DNA of 64,000 nt from Ctena decussata (GCA_963989385.1 OZ022502.1:47733454-47797453); one strand, 5' to 3'; positions 34,983 to 45,445 are shown, numbered from the stretch's first letter. Notes: generated by a model not told the origin, from the letters alone. Numbers and translations are program-made.

Positions 34983-35160
34983 TTCTATTCTATTCTATCC
35001 CATAACCTTACTAGACCGTTGGGGCACCACAGATGACTTCAAAACAATCCCTTTCCACCTTGTCCTGTCTTCAGCTGCCCTAGTTGAGCTGGCAAAATCC
35101 ATTCCTGTCCACTCCTTGATATTGTCTTCCCACCTCTTCTCACCATAGTGTATGTGAGGC
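34983..35160 (-). pseudogene. LINE ORF2 C-terminal fragment
   Basis: On the minus strand from about 35130 to the stop at 34995-34997, about 46 codons are open. They begin RWEDNIKEWTG, continue FASSTRAAEDRTRW and end SVVPQRSSKVMG. This WEDNI...VPQR tail is the well-known C-terminal end of many RTE-like LINE polyproteins. After the stop comes an AATAGAATAG short tandem tail. It points head-to-head at the plus-strand fragment 34024-34993. Upstream on the minus strand the match is lost by about 35160. Confidence 0.85.
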
Positions 35161-35249
35161 TTGAAAATGCACAGGCCCAGCCGGTTCTACGCTTGAGGGT
35201 CTGAACAGTTTTACATACTACACAACAATACCAGAACAGAAATGTTTAA

Positions 35250-35745
35250 AGTCTCCATAGTCCTATAAGTGGTAAAAACGTCAAAATGCAAATCGTTATA
35301 AAAAGCGCTTCAATCCTCACGTTGGTGATAAAATAAGGGATGATGTGGCTAGATTGATCCATATACATAGCAAATGGTATGGGGAACGTGTTTTTGAAAA
35401 ACGAAAATTCGTTCTACAAAATACAGATTTCCTTTTCTGGTTTTCCGTTGAGCGATGCAATATATATACAAAAGCGGTATAGTGAATGGGACTCCACTGC
35501 TGTACGTTGTATTGTATTTTTACCATTTTTTCATTGCTTACGAAATAGAAAGTAGGTCCTTTTGGTTGCAAACTAAAATGACCCAAATCAATTTTTGAAT
35601 CCTTTTTATATGAAACTCGATGATGTTTTATTGGTTCAAAGTGGCTAATCGCCTTGATTTACTATGGCGAAACTATGGCGAGTAGCTTGCAGCGATACCT
35701 CGCGATAAAATTGTTCATGCTGATAGAGCAATGGGGCCTTTAAAC
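35250..35745 (+). repeat. Duplicated block paralogous to 23098-23590
   Basis: Shared features are listed under 23098. Here the block abuts the stop and a candidate AATAAA (minus strand, 35757-35762) of the zinc-finger exon, so it may include 3' flanking sequence of that gene. Confidence 0.7.
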
Positions 35746-35772
35746 CAAAATGTTCTGTTTATTGCAAACATT

Positions 35773-36415
35773 TCAAGAAAAGAACTGCTGTTTGTCAGAA
35801 TTAGCATTACACGATTGCCCGTGCTTTTTCATGTTTTGTTTATACATGAAAGGTTTATTACACTTATGGCAAACAAAGGCTTTGTTTGCCATATGCGTTT
35901 TCAAATGGCCTTGAAAATGTGCTTTATCGTAAAACCTCCTCTGACAAAACATACACGTATGGGGTTTTTTTTATATTGGCGTGGACGACTCTTTTGTGGA
36001 GATTCAAAGTTTGTCTGACACTGAAATATTTGGAACAGTACTCGCACAAGAGCTTGTTGCTTTTGTGTCTCGAACGTTCATGTTGTTTAAGATAATACAA
36101 CGTTTTAAATGTCTGTGGACAAATCTGACACATTAATTTTCTTAAATTGTGCATGGCGTTTTTGTGTCGATGTATATTCCCCCTGTCATAAGTCTTGTAA
36201 GAACATGTGGGACACATAAAAACCTGGCGATGGTCAGGTTTGGTTGACTGATAGTACTGTTCATCCTCACTGCTTGCAGCCCCTTGATATACCTCAATGG
36301 TGTAAGACGTATTCTTAGGGCCCTGTGGGGTACTGATGCAGCACGGCTCCTCTTGTAATACTAAATTTTCAAGATATATTGAAGACCCTTCTAAAAACGA
36401 AAGTTCAATGGTAAT
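35773..36415 (-). CDS. C2H2 zinc-finger protein, 3' exon with a frame break
   Basis: Probably a nucleic-acid-binding nuclear protein. Reading down from 36415 the exon follows a pyrimidine-rich tract ending TTACTGCAG, a strong splice acceptor; the first codon is ATT. An acidic linker (SSEDEQYY) leads to three C2H2 fingers spaced 28 residues apart, each C-x2-C-x12-H-x4-H, starting at CPTC, CQIC and CEYC. The frame then hits A8 (plus strand T8, 35965-35972) and stops at 35924-35926. One A fewer in that run would read on through another C2H2 unit (CMFC...HLKTH) and a C-x2-C-x12-H-x3-C unit to a stop at 35773-35775. Knowledge of the family stops at the fold: partner and target are unknown. Upstream exons were not identified. 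The open frame extends to an ATG at 36496, but residues before the acceptor look intronic. Confidence 0.8.
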
Positions 36416-36500
36416 CTGCAGTAAAAGAACGCTTAGAATGGAAAAGACTGGCAGATGCAATCTCCTCCACTTCATTCCATTGATTTGAGATGACATTCCT
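36416..36500 (-). promoter_or_regulatory. Inferred splice acceptor and branch region of the zinc-finger gene
   Basis: Minus strand: TCTTTTCCATTCTAAGCG then TTCTTTTACTGCAG. The CTAAG-like branch motif, the pyrimidine tract and CAG are all in the expected order. It is inferred from sequence alone. Confidence 0.55.
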
Positions 36501-36948
36501 ACAGAAAAGAATTTGTTCCCTTAGAGGGAGAAAATTCTTTCCTGTAAACGTACCATTCCAGGCTCCGGGAGCGAATTGTTGTCAGTGGAATACCTGATGA
36601 TTTCAGGCCATTTCATTCTATGTTTTCAACTATGCTGTAAAGTCAAAAGCAGAATAATCCTAAGTTTTATTCTGGCGGCTCATTTTGAGTTCTTCAGGAC
36701 ATACTTTAACCAAACTATATGGGCATTATCCGGTGCGACAACATTCCAGAAATGACACAGCGTCTAACAACGTCGTATCAATGTCACAACGACCGCTGAA
36801 GATCGACGATGACAGAACGTCGTTTCGGAGGTTGTGTGTTCCCTGGGACTGCTCTGCATACATTACTGTGCGGTCAAAAGCCAGGTAAATGGAAAACCCT
36901 GGGTTGAATGCACACAAGGTTAAAGGTTACAAAGGAAAAACAACCCAG
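36501..36948. other. Unassigned; inferred intron of the zinc-finger gene
   Basis: If transcription runs leftwards through 36415, this stretch is intronic. No upstream exon with convincing coding was found. Confidence 0.3.
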
Positions 36949-37057
36949 GAATATCCCACTGGGCACACAAAGTTGAATCAACATGGCTTCAATGAAATGA
37001 AGTTGAAGCAACGTTTATTCAATGTTGATTTTACGTTGTGTGCCTGCTGGGATATTT
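36949..37057. mobile_element. Small MITE, about 109 bp
   Basis: GAATATCCCACTGGGCACAC at the left is inverted as GTGTGCCTGCTGGGATATTT at the right. Inner AAGTTGAATCAAC / GTTGATTTTACGTT segments also pair. Non-coding. Confidence 0.65.
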
Positions 37058-37482
37058 CTTTGGTTTTTAATCCCTTCTCAAATACAAGATAGTGTTACAG
37101 GAAAGAATTTGCTTCCAGCTGAGAACTTCCTTTGTGAGCTTTATGAGAAAGGAAAAAATCCACATGAGTTCCTTTTGTGATTGCCTAATGGGCTTAAATC
37201 TCTTATATATGATTACATATAGAAATAAAAAAAAATCATGTAAATGTGCGGAAAAAGGAAATTCCAACTGTTTATCAGAAAATGGTGCTGACAGATGTCT
37301 GGCAGTAATAGGTAGTAGTCTGATTCGATCCCGAGAGGGAATTTCCTCAATCTTAACTGATACATAGCTACATAGATCTAAAGGATATGTGGGACACTTT
37401 ACTCGCGCTACACATTTGCTTCATTTGTTTATCAAATGCGTGCGTGCGCACGCGTGTGTGACTTACTTTAATCCTAAAACAA
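37058..37482. other. Unassigned stretch
   Basis: Includes a GTGCGTGCGCACGCGTGTGTG patch at 37440-37460; no gene recognised. Confidence 0.3.
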
Positions 37483-37690
37483 AGGTAATAGTTTCCCGTA
37501 GCCTTGTACCTAGGGACAGTGGATGTTAGAGGCTCACCGTATCTTACAAAAGACGGAGCCCATCCCTCTCCCTTTTATGTTGCCTTTTATCTTTACCTAC
37601 AACACGGGGCTAACACCAATTTCCCACGCCTGTGCTGTCAATAGAGCCAGTCAGTTTCTATACATGCTAAAGTGGCTGTCGACCGAGACA
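37483..37690 (+). mobile_element. SINE-like fragment shared with 45131-45330
   Basis: Shared blocks: GGTAATAGTTTCCCGTAGCC against GGTAAAGGTTTCCCTTAGCC, then AGGGACAGTGG, CGGAGCCCATCCCTCTCC and CAGTTTCTA. No tRNA-like head found. Family unknown. Confidence 0.5.
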
Positions 37691-39057
37691 GTCGACAGAA
37701 GTATCATTCGGTCGACAACCACCTCATTATAGTATACATGTGTCATCTACCATAATTGGTACTGCTTACTACCCCCATCTCTGTCGTGAGCCACTTCCTT
37801 TGGCATCTTCAAATGGCGTCTTTGTACGGTTCGGTCGACAGCACAGATAAGCAAATTGGAATTGCCACCGTGTACACTCGAAAAGTAATGTGCGCAAACA
37901 AAGTTTAACCTGGAAATTATCTGGCAAATCGAACATGATGGTGGAAACACGTAGGTGGTAGTAGATCTCCTGACCTTGATTTTGCGTAGTTTATGACGCC
38001 ATATCAGAGATCTCGTGACGTCAAATGTCACAGTGACGTCAGACTATCTAATGCTGTCATTTTAGTCAATGTAGTTTATTCAAACAGCAATAAGGTTATA
38101 TAATGGATTCACAAGTATAAGTACTCTTTCTGTCGTGTAATGAATTTTTTCAATCATGAACACCTGTCAAGTGGGGACGCGTATCTATGGCGGAGCGATA
38201 TTTTTAAACATATAGCAACCACAAAACATTCGGAAACTCTGACATTCAGATTCAATCGACAAAATTGTCGGAATTTCAACGCGGCTTTGGCGGCGAATCA
38301 AACGAAACACAGCCAAAATGATATATGATTTTATACCTTGCTCCTTAATTTGATCATTTATTCCTCTGAGAGCAGAAATGAACACCGAAATATTCGGCAA
38401 TCGGACATTTTACATGGCCGTGTATGAACGATTCTTATCCGCCAACTTAAATAGCAATTTTCAGAATAAATCGACTTTCTCCCGTCGGCGGACATATGAC
38501 ATGAAAAACGATGGTGTCTGACCTTTCACCATATTAAAAATCAAATAATTCGGTGTGTGGGACAATTTTCTTTGCAAAATAATGTTCAGGTACCCTATAA
38601 ATTTTTCTTTGACAAAATGCAAATGGCGGACAACAGCTGGGTAATCAGTGCTCGAGCTTTACATTTCAACATCTTCAACAAGATCAGGGGAATCATTATC
38701 CCATGCATTGCTAGACTATCAAGAGCGATTAATTGAAATGTGTTTACTTATAGTAGAATGCATGACAAAAGTCTTATCTTTTTATATTTTATTCAGATAT
38801 AAAAGCCATTCAATACCCACCTGCACAGAATGTTTACAAAGGAAACTACGGTAGTCTAATGGACACGTCATGACATTTTGACGTGAACAGTATATAATTG
38901 ATTTAAATATGTACTTGTAAGTCGGCTTTAGCCTGTGTGCGAGTATTTCAGATAGTATCATGACGCTGTATGAAAATTAAAGCAAGAAATACTGGTCACT
39001 TATTCAATTAACACAGCAAAAAGCTTCGAGATAGAAAAAATAAAAGGCCCCAATCTG
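37691..39057. other. Unassigned stretch with one shared 32-bp block
   Basis: GTGTGGGACAATTTTCTTTG followed by CAAAATAAT at 38556-38584 recurs at 41892-41920. Otherwise no repeat or exon recognised. CGACCGAGACAGTCGACAG and TTCGGTCGACAGCACAG at 37680 and 37830 are a loose repeat. Confidence 0.35.
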
Positions 39058-39299
39058 AAGGCAAAATCAATCAGTCAGATTGGGGACTGTGAAAGGGCTG
39101 GGTGTGTGGGTGTGTGCGTTGGTAGTGGTGGTTTGTGTGTGTGTGGGGGGGGGTAGGGGGGTAGGGAAGGAGTATATGAAAGAAGGCTGAAGGCAAAATC
39201 AGTGTCAGATAGGGGTCTGTGAAAGGACTGGGTGTTGGTGTGCGTTGGTGGTGGTGGTGGGGGGGGGGGGGCAGGGAGGGAGTATGAAAGAAGCATGAT
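39058..39299 (+). repeat. G/T-rich direct duplication
   Basis: Two copies of about 130 and 110 bp start AAGGCAAAATCA, contain CTGTGAAAGG(G/A)CTGGGTGT and a TGGTGGTGGT-G-run tract, and end GAGTATGAAAGAAG-like. Proline-rich frames on the complement are a by-product. Confidence 0.8.
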
Positions 39300-39487
39300 A
39301 ACACTCTATATAGAGCTAATACAGGTGTTGTGTATATCGCAAGTGACCAGTTTGGGTAAGTTTTACATCTTTCTCCAGATCATAAAATAATTAAATACCT
39401 GAAGACAACATGCAAATACATGTAAATAGATAAAATAGACAAAATGAAAATAAAAAGTGTGTTACTGGAATCTAAAGTGCCAATATA

Positions 39488-39708
39488 TATAGTCAACACT
39501 CGAAATCTCAAAGTCCATGGTCATCTGAAGGTACTGATATCTCAAAGTAAATTTTCTAGACTCAGAAAATTTATTTTGAGATACAAGTAGTTTGAGATGA
39601 CAGGAGTTGAAATGTGAAGAAAAATAGGAGATATGTCCAAACTATATTCTTTGATATAAGAGGGTACTTTGAGACATCACTGGTTGAGATAACAAGAGTC
39701 AACTGTAT
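39488..39708. mobile_element. Non-autonomous Tigger/pogo-like MITE
   Basis: TATAGTCAACACTCGAAATC at the left pairs imperfectly with GAGATAACAAGAGTCAACTG TA at the right. Inner TCTCAAAGT and TTTGAGAT segments repeat. Ends of the form TTGACTCTCGTTATCTC are familiar from pogo/Tigger-type MITEs; assignment is inference. 46705-46750 may be a half of a relative. Confidence 0.55.
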
Positions 39709-41334
39709 AGCTATTACTTTCAAAGCTCTGCCAGGCGGTAAAAGTGTTCATATTTTTGGACAATCTGTCAACTGAGGGCATAATTCTCATGCAAAAAAGC
39801 AAATTAATAATATATATCATTTTAGATTCTCACTGAGAATTATAGTGAATTTCTTACAAATTTCGGCTACCTAAGAAATGTTTCTCTCTGACATGTAACT
39901 AACAGCTACAGTTATCCCTGCTTCTACTGAGTACCAGAATAAAAATATACAGCTTCCAACACACTTGATTTTAGTCCTGCAAAATCTGTGGGCTGACGAC
40001 TGTATAATCAAAATAAACAAAATCAATAAATGAACCAGAAGAAATAATAAGCTCATATTTATGCACCAAAATTAGTTTTATTGTCTTTAGAAGTGATTTC
40101 AAATTAAAACGTCATTGAAGTACTCTACTGTTTTCACAAAAATGTTCAAAGTGTATGTCTCACCACTTTTGTTTTTAGTTAGAGAGATGATGAATTGTGA
40201 ATTCTTTTGGTCCTTTGAGATCATGGAATATATTCTGAGAAGTCAGAAATGATCATACGTTTAGATTCATTTTCTAAACAAATTTGAAATATTTTGGTAT
40301 TTTTCGACTTATATCAGTCTTTGAGACGACTGCCATGTTAAAACTGCAAATTTACTGTTTTTTCCTCTGGCTCCTTGTGCCAGATTTAAAGGGTCACTGA
40401 TGAGGCTTGAATAGCCGAAACCGCGGTATGGCCCAACTTCTTACTTATGAATGTTTTCTTTGCTCTTAAAGGATCTAAACTTTTATCATTATTTACATCT
40501 AAAACAAGTAAATTTCTACTACAGGTTTTGTACTTGTATAAGGCTCTCATTAAGTTGTTCAAATGCAGTCTAACGTTTTCTTTTTCTTGAGTATTCACAG
40601 TGTTTTCCATCTGGAAAAGTGGGGGCATTTGTCCCTAATGAGAAATCTGGGGGTGGGTGGAGGGGTTTACTTTTTAACATTTAAGCTCCTGGTCGGAGAT
40701 GTATTGATTTCTATTTCATAGTCAGCCATAAATATTTTTCAGCCTTTTAATTCCTTGTTTATGAAATTTAAGCACAGAACTGCCAAGGTAAAAATGTTTT
40801 TTGGCATCCATATATATTTTTTATGAGCTTTACCTTTCAGTCCAAATAATTTATATAAGAAGTAGAAAACTTGCAACAGAAAGTTTTTAACCTGTCAAGA
40901 ATTTGACAGGAGAAGGAAGGTCTGTCAGTTTTTAGCCATTTTCATGTTTGTGGCTAATAACCCCTTTTATTTATTATTTTTTTATTATTCTATTTTATCT
41001 TTTTGTTTATTTATTTTCTCGTTGTATATATATGAGGGTCTTATCTTCCGGCACACATTTGTTATAAAGCTGGAATGGCAAATAGAAGTGGAAAAAAAGA
41101 AGATTTTGTCATTAAATCTGGAATGTTTTCTCCTATTTTCCTGGCATATGTCTTATGAGTAGATTTAACCCAGTAGAAAACCCCAAAGACCTCATTCTTT
41201 ACTGAAATTCACTAAAACTTGTTCATATTGCAGTCTGGAGCTTGTAGCATGTCTGTAGTTGGCATTAGGCTCGGGCTGTTCGGACAAACAGATGTTCTCA
41301 CCTGATGCTCAACATAATTCAATTCTGAATGTGG
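39709..41334. other. Unassigned stretch
   Basis: AT-rich, with a TTATTATTTTTTTATTATTC patch near 40975. No supported exon. The 40615-40670 part is G-rich. Confidence 0.35.
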
Positions 41335-41362
41335 TGTGTGTGTGTGTGTGTGTGTGTGTGGT
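41335..41362 (+). repeat. GT dinucleotide microsatellite
   Basis: About a dozen GT repeats, followed by GGTGGTGGGGAGGGG. Confidence 0.9.
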
Positions 41363-42689
41363 GGTGGGGAGGGGAAAGGGGAACCAATGTACATAGTCCA
41401 GAACAGGATAGAATATGTTCATATGTGATAAAGAGTTGCTCTTCACTTGACGCATAGCAAAAATCATATGAGGTAAGGCAGTTCTGACTAGCGGGCTTAC
41501 GCGTCCTTATGTGGTTATGTAAGTTTGTGCGTGGTTGGTTGGTGTGTGGGTTGGTGGGTGGCGGTGGGAAGGGGTTTGACAGCCCTCTGAAACTGGTGAA
41601 AAAAAAAACAAGTAGGAAACTTACATTTTACACGGTCACTTATTTTGTCCTTTCTTCTTCAAAGCTTCAACAGTCCAGGTATGCAGAATTCATGTTCAAG
41701 CCAAAGTTCACTACTTGTTTTAAGTTCATAAAACAGTCAACACTAGCACGCGTGAAGCTGACCTTCGAAAATTGCACTTACATCATTCATCGATTTCTAC
41801 GTCACAAGGGCTTCTCCCACCATAGCACTACACTTCAATGTAGGACTTGTATCCTGACTATGAACTTTTATCAATATTTCCGAAATCGGTTTGTGGGACA
41901 ATTTTCTTTGCAAAATAATTTGTGGCAGGGTTTTCCGGTTTTCCGGTTCTTCAAACAGGGTGCATCAGATTGTGGTCATTATTTTCTACTTTAGGAAGAC
42001 TGTTTGGGTCTTGAACTGAGTTCATGCTCATAATGAAAATCAAAATTTTATTCTTATTCTGTATTTCAGCGGACTTTGTCATTTTGGTAACTATGACAGG
42101 TTGCATAATTAGGGGCAATTTTGGTGAAAATTTGTCGCCATTTTTTTCAGGGGCTACTTTTTTGTGCGTAGACGACCGCTCAGAAAATGATTTACTCAAA
42201 TGTGATGAGTCTGCGTACCAACTGGTAGTGATATTTTTCCTTGAGGCATACCACGGCATACATGTCAGTAATGCTTCTGATGTTCAATCGGCGAAATAAA
42301 ATTAGATCACACACTAAGATTCTGGGTCTCTGAAATATAATATATGTTGTAGGAAAAAATCCGGAACACTGTAGGAAAAAATCCGGGACACTAGATTCGT
42401 TGTAGGAGCAAATCCTTGACATTTGATATAATTTTCGTCCTTGGTTTGCAGAGGTTATTTCACAAAAATGTGACAAACGATTAAATGCGCTCTTAAAATG
42501 CTTCAGAAAACAGCCTGTTTGCAAAAGATCAGGAGAAAATATTGAAAATAAGTTTGTTCACTTACTCTTTTGCTTCGTCACGCTTACGAGACACTAATTG
42601 TCAGAAAAAATCGTTGACTATTGTCAAAAAAAATCATCGCCCACCGGGACTAAGCAACCACCCAGTGGACAAGAGAGTTTGAAAAACGG
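41363..42689. other. Unassigned; two open frames without recognisable homology
   Basis: The 161-codon frame at 41509-41994 and the 91-codon frame at 42024-42299 are the longest here. Neither shows a domain, signal peptide of quality or exon-like boundaries. 42351-42400 holds a short direct repeat GTAGGAAAAAATCCGGAACA. 41892-41920 repeats 38556-38584. Confidence 0.35.
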
Positions 42690-43375
42690 AAAGCACGAGG
42701 TATTTGAAATGGGATGCTGCTGAAGGTTACTGAACATCTCGTACAATAATCACGTAACTAATGAGGATGTTCGCAGAAAGATACAACAGCCATTGCAGAA
42801 AACGATGAACTCCTTTCCATTGTCAAGAGCCGGGCCGGGTAGTGCAATCGGTAGGGCACCTGACTCGTAAGTCAGAGGTCCTGGGTTCGAATCCCGGTCT
42901 GGCCACATACTTTCGTTTCTCCTTCCGCTGATTCAAGAAGGGCAGTTGTCAGTTACTGGCGAAAGTATGTGCACTTAGTACTGGTTAACCGCTTAGAAGG
43001 TCTAAGCCTGCCCAGGAATAGTGTGGTTAGGTTAACTGACCGTCCCGACATGACCTTAGTTGTTTACCGTGGACGTTAAGCATCAAATCAACCAACCAAC
43101 CATTGTCAAGAAACGGAAACTGAGATAGTTTGACGACATATCAAGGTCTTCTGTCTTAGCTACGAAGATCTTACAGGACACGGTAAAAAAGTAAAAAAAA
43201 AAGTGCAAAGACAGATACACAGAAGAAGAGTTGGGAAACACAATATAGAGTGGCCAGGGATTGACTTTGCCAGCAGGACTCTGACAGGTGAAAACAGATC
43301 AGCTGGAAAGAGATTGTTACAAATTTATCTGTGGTGTCCCAACGACCTTGAAAGGTTGTGAGATAAGCTAAACTA
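42690..43375 (+). pseudogene. LINE ORF2 3' end, split by a SINE
   Basis: Frame pieces read FEMGC, RLLNISYNNHVTNEDVRRKI, then DELLSIVK, the SINE, KRKLR, then DISRSS and KILQDTV, a K/R-rich part, IEWPGIDFAS and a decayed tail. These follow the typical order of the C-terminal region of RTE-like LINEs (MRCYRRLL...; HVTNE.VRRKI; KRKLRW.GH; W..NI.EWTG.DFA). Stops and frameshifts show it is dead. The end matches 34983-35160 in type, in the other orientation. Confidence 0.85.
42829..43099 (+). mobile_element. tRNA-headed SINE (family T), full length with 12-bp target duplication
   Basis: CCATTGTCAAGA flanks both sides (42817-42828 and 43100-43111). The head GGCCGGGTAGTGCAATCGGT, with GGTTCGAATCC as B box and a CTCGTAAG loop, resembles tRNA-Thr(CGT). 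The body contains GCTGATTCAAGAAGGGCAGT and ends GACGTTAAGCATCAAATCAA with CCAA repeats. Transcribed by RNA polymerase III if active (family knowledge). It is the best-preserved copy here. The cloverleaf is not a real tRNA gene because the body repeats elsewhere. Confidence 0.93.
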
Positions 43376-43390
43376 GACTATATATATATT

Positions 43391-44273
43391 TGTCCCCCGG
43401 CTTTTCGAAGAAAAGCGGAGGGCAATAGTTTTCGGCATTCCGTCCTTCCGTCCCCCTAAAGTAGTAGGTACCTTGTGTGCGCAACTCCGCCTATAGTGTT
43501 ATGCCGATTCTTTCGAAACTTTACAGCTGTTTTTGTCATGATCTGAAAATATGCATGTGGTTTGGAGATAATCCTGAGATTATTTTTTGTTACTTTTTCC
43601 ACAAGTTGAACTTAGTCATTTTTAGGCGTTTTTACTATCAAAGTGACTAGATAGTGGGTACCTTGTGTGCGCAACATCTCCAACAGTTTTATGCTGATGC
43701 CTTTGAAACTTCACAGATGTTTTGGTCATGGTCTGAAGATATGCATGTGGTTTGGATATAATCCTCACATTATTTTTTGTTACTATTTCCACAAAGTGAA
43801 CTTAGTCATTTTAGGCGTTTTTACTATCACAGTGATTAGATAGTGGGTACCTTGTGTGCGCAACTCCTCCTACAGTTTTATGCCGATTCCTTCGAAACTT
43901 CACAGGTAATTTGGTCATGGTCTCAAAATATGCATGTGGTTTGGATATAATCCTCACATAATTTTTTATTACTTTTTCCCCAAGTTGAACTTAGCCTTTT
44001 TTCATACATTTTTACTATTAAAGTGAATAGATAGCGGGTACATTGTGTGTGCAACTCCTCCTACAGTTTTATGCTGATTCCTTTCAAACTTCACAGATGT
44101 TTTGGTCATGGTCTTAATATATGCATCTGGTTTAGATATTATCCTAAAATAATTTTTTGTTCTTTTTTCTGCTAGTTGAACTAAAAAAGTCTTTTTTCAG
44201 CCGTTTTTTTTCATTGACATGTTCTTTAATTGAAATAAATAACAATGGCGGGGGACATAAATTCTTTGAATTT
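43391..44273 (+). mobile_element. Tandem-core element 4, four units of about 190 bp
   Basis: The left end TTGTCCCCCGGCTTTTCGAA folds on GAAAAGCGGAGGG. The right end has GGCGGGGGACA followed by a small hairpin AAATTCTTTGAATTT. A CCGTCCTTCCGTCCCC microsatellite precedes core units starting near GGTACCTTGTGTGCGCAACT at 43468, 43658, 43846 and 44037. Both ends are visible, which makes this the cleanest short example of the plan in the window. Confidence 0.8.
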
Positions 44274-44319
44274 GCTTGTTGTTTCTTTGTTTGTTTCCTT
44301 GTTGATTTTATTTTCATAT

Positions 44320-44640
44320 AATGTTGTCGTCAAGCGACGTCTAAGGTAAACAAACGTCTTGATTGGTCCACGTAACGTTCGATTGACGCCACGTTATGGC
44401 CAAACGCGTTGTTACTATCTTTTCTTCGACGCATATCTTGCTTATTCTACATTAAAAATTAAATCCACGAAAACAGCACTGGAAGGGTCTAAAAATAAAG
44501 TGTAAATATAAGAATAAAAATTTGATTTTTCAACCGTTATCGTGTGAAGAAGCCAGTGGTCGTCGCTAAAATTATACAAGAAGCGCTTCGCACGATCAAC
44601 GCTGAAAAATCAAATTTCAATTCTTAAATCAAGCCTGTAA
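44320..44640 (+). repeat. Palindromic element, inverted relative to 62095-62455
   Basis: GAAAAATTTGATTTTTCAAC (about 44514) and GCTGAAAAATCAAATTTCAA (44602) form arms around AAGAAGCCAGTGGTCGTCGC. The left flank (GACGTCTAAGGTAAACAAAC, GTTCGATTGACGC, TTCTTCGACGCATAT) is found complemented at 62270-62440. Confidence 0.75.
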
Positions 44641-44892
44641 GTTATACTGCGGTGTAAAGTCGCTCCGAGCGAAAGACAACTGTGACAGATGGTAGCAACC
44701 TGTCTGACTGTACTCACAGAAAGACTATATTCAGGTTTCTTTTCTGACATGTAGTTCTAATGTCAGCGTTATGGAGGTTAATGGATACACTATCAGATTC
44801 AGGCATCTTTGTTTTCGCCCCCTTCATCGTTTAAAGGAAATAATTTGCTTGGAAAGGTTTCTTTGTCCGAGGAACCCACAAAACTTGTTTGG
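44641..44892. other. Unassigned spacer
   Basis: Short stretch between the palindromic element and a SINE; nothing recognised. Confidence 0.3.
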
Positions 44893-45105
44893 CTTCCCGG
44901 TAGCTCAGTGGGTTTAGCGCTGACCTGTGGTTCCAGTTTGAATCATGAGGCGGAAATCTTTTCAACTGTAAACGAGGTTCCATTGCACAAGGACTTTCAT
45001 TATCACAAATCCATCGTCCTCATATGACTGAAATAATGTTGAAAAGGAAGTAACATCGCAAGTCATCCAAACTTCTACAAAAGACAGGCTGAAGTAAAAC
45101 GTCAA
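44893..45105 (+). mobile_element. tRNA-headed SINE (second family), copy 2
   Basis: CCCGGTAGCTCAGTGGGTTT starts it; the B box is decayed (AGTTTGAATCATG). The body matches 22619-22855: GGCGGAAATCTTTTCAACTG, GTAAACGAGGTTCCA, CATCGTCCT and CATCGCAAGTCATCCA. Likely inactive. Confidence 0.75.
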
Positions 45106-45130
45106 AATAAACATTTTCTTTTCTATTAAA

Positions 45131-45330
45131 AGGTAAAGGTTTCCCTTAGCCAGTAGCCGTAGGGGCAGTGGGGGGGGGGGGGGGTTGAGAGGCCAATGTG
45201 TCTTGGGCACAGCATTTGAAAAGCGGAGCCCATCCCTCTCCTTTCGCTGCCCTTTCCTTCCCTGACCCACTCAGTTTCTAGTTTGGTCAGTTTATTGACA
45301 GACAAATTATTCTCGAACAGAAAATAGGCA
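45131..45330 (+). mobile_element. SINE-like fragment shared with 37483-37690
   Basis: See 37483. This copy holds a G-run at 45171-45184 in place of ordinary sequence. Confidence 0.5.
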
Positions 45331-45445
45331 TTGCTGCCATGCATGATATTTTATAAAAGTCAAACACGTAGAGTGGTGAAGGCGTAGGTTGATCTGAGTC
45401 TCACAAATGATGAAATACACGAGCTGCTCTGTGGTGCTGAAAGTA

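Larger units (their letters stand above)
34024..34993 (+). pseudogene. Non-LTR retrotransposon reverse transcriptase fragment, broken
   Basis: The translation from 34024 shows a reverse transcriptase core. LYDNATGAVQ leads to a TSVGVRVGC...PTLFNIF segment (the usual GVRQGC...SPTLFNIF region), then GGRITTNQQFTDDID, where FTDDID stands in for the catalytic FADD box. After a MITE (34271-34429) it resumes at about 34437 with KLITNSVNAIQ, changes frame, then LSRIA after a SINE and KLKR.GR to about 34993. Non-LTR elements copy their RNA into a nicked genomic target. This copy is dead: start missing, two insertions, frameshifts and stops. The sequence style suggests an RTE-like LINE; clade not proven. 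Confidence 0.85.

Noticed and set aside
35731..36018. Plus-strand gene over the zinc-finger exon
   Set aside because: Antisense shadow of finger-coding sequence.
39071..39304. Proline/histidine-rich proteins on the minus strand
   Set aside because: Direct translation of a GT/G-run duplication in several frames; not coding.
41509..41994. 161-codon open frame as a gene
   Set aside because: No domain, a simple-sequence G/T-rich start, no splice or promoter context; plausible by chance in low-stop sequence.
42829..42902. A functional tRNA-Thr gene
   Set aside because: The cloverleaf-like head continues into a SINE body found at two other places and is bounded by a 12-bp target duplication, so it is a SINE head.
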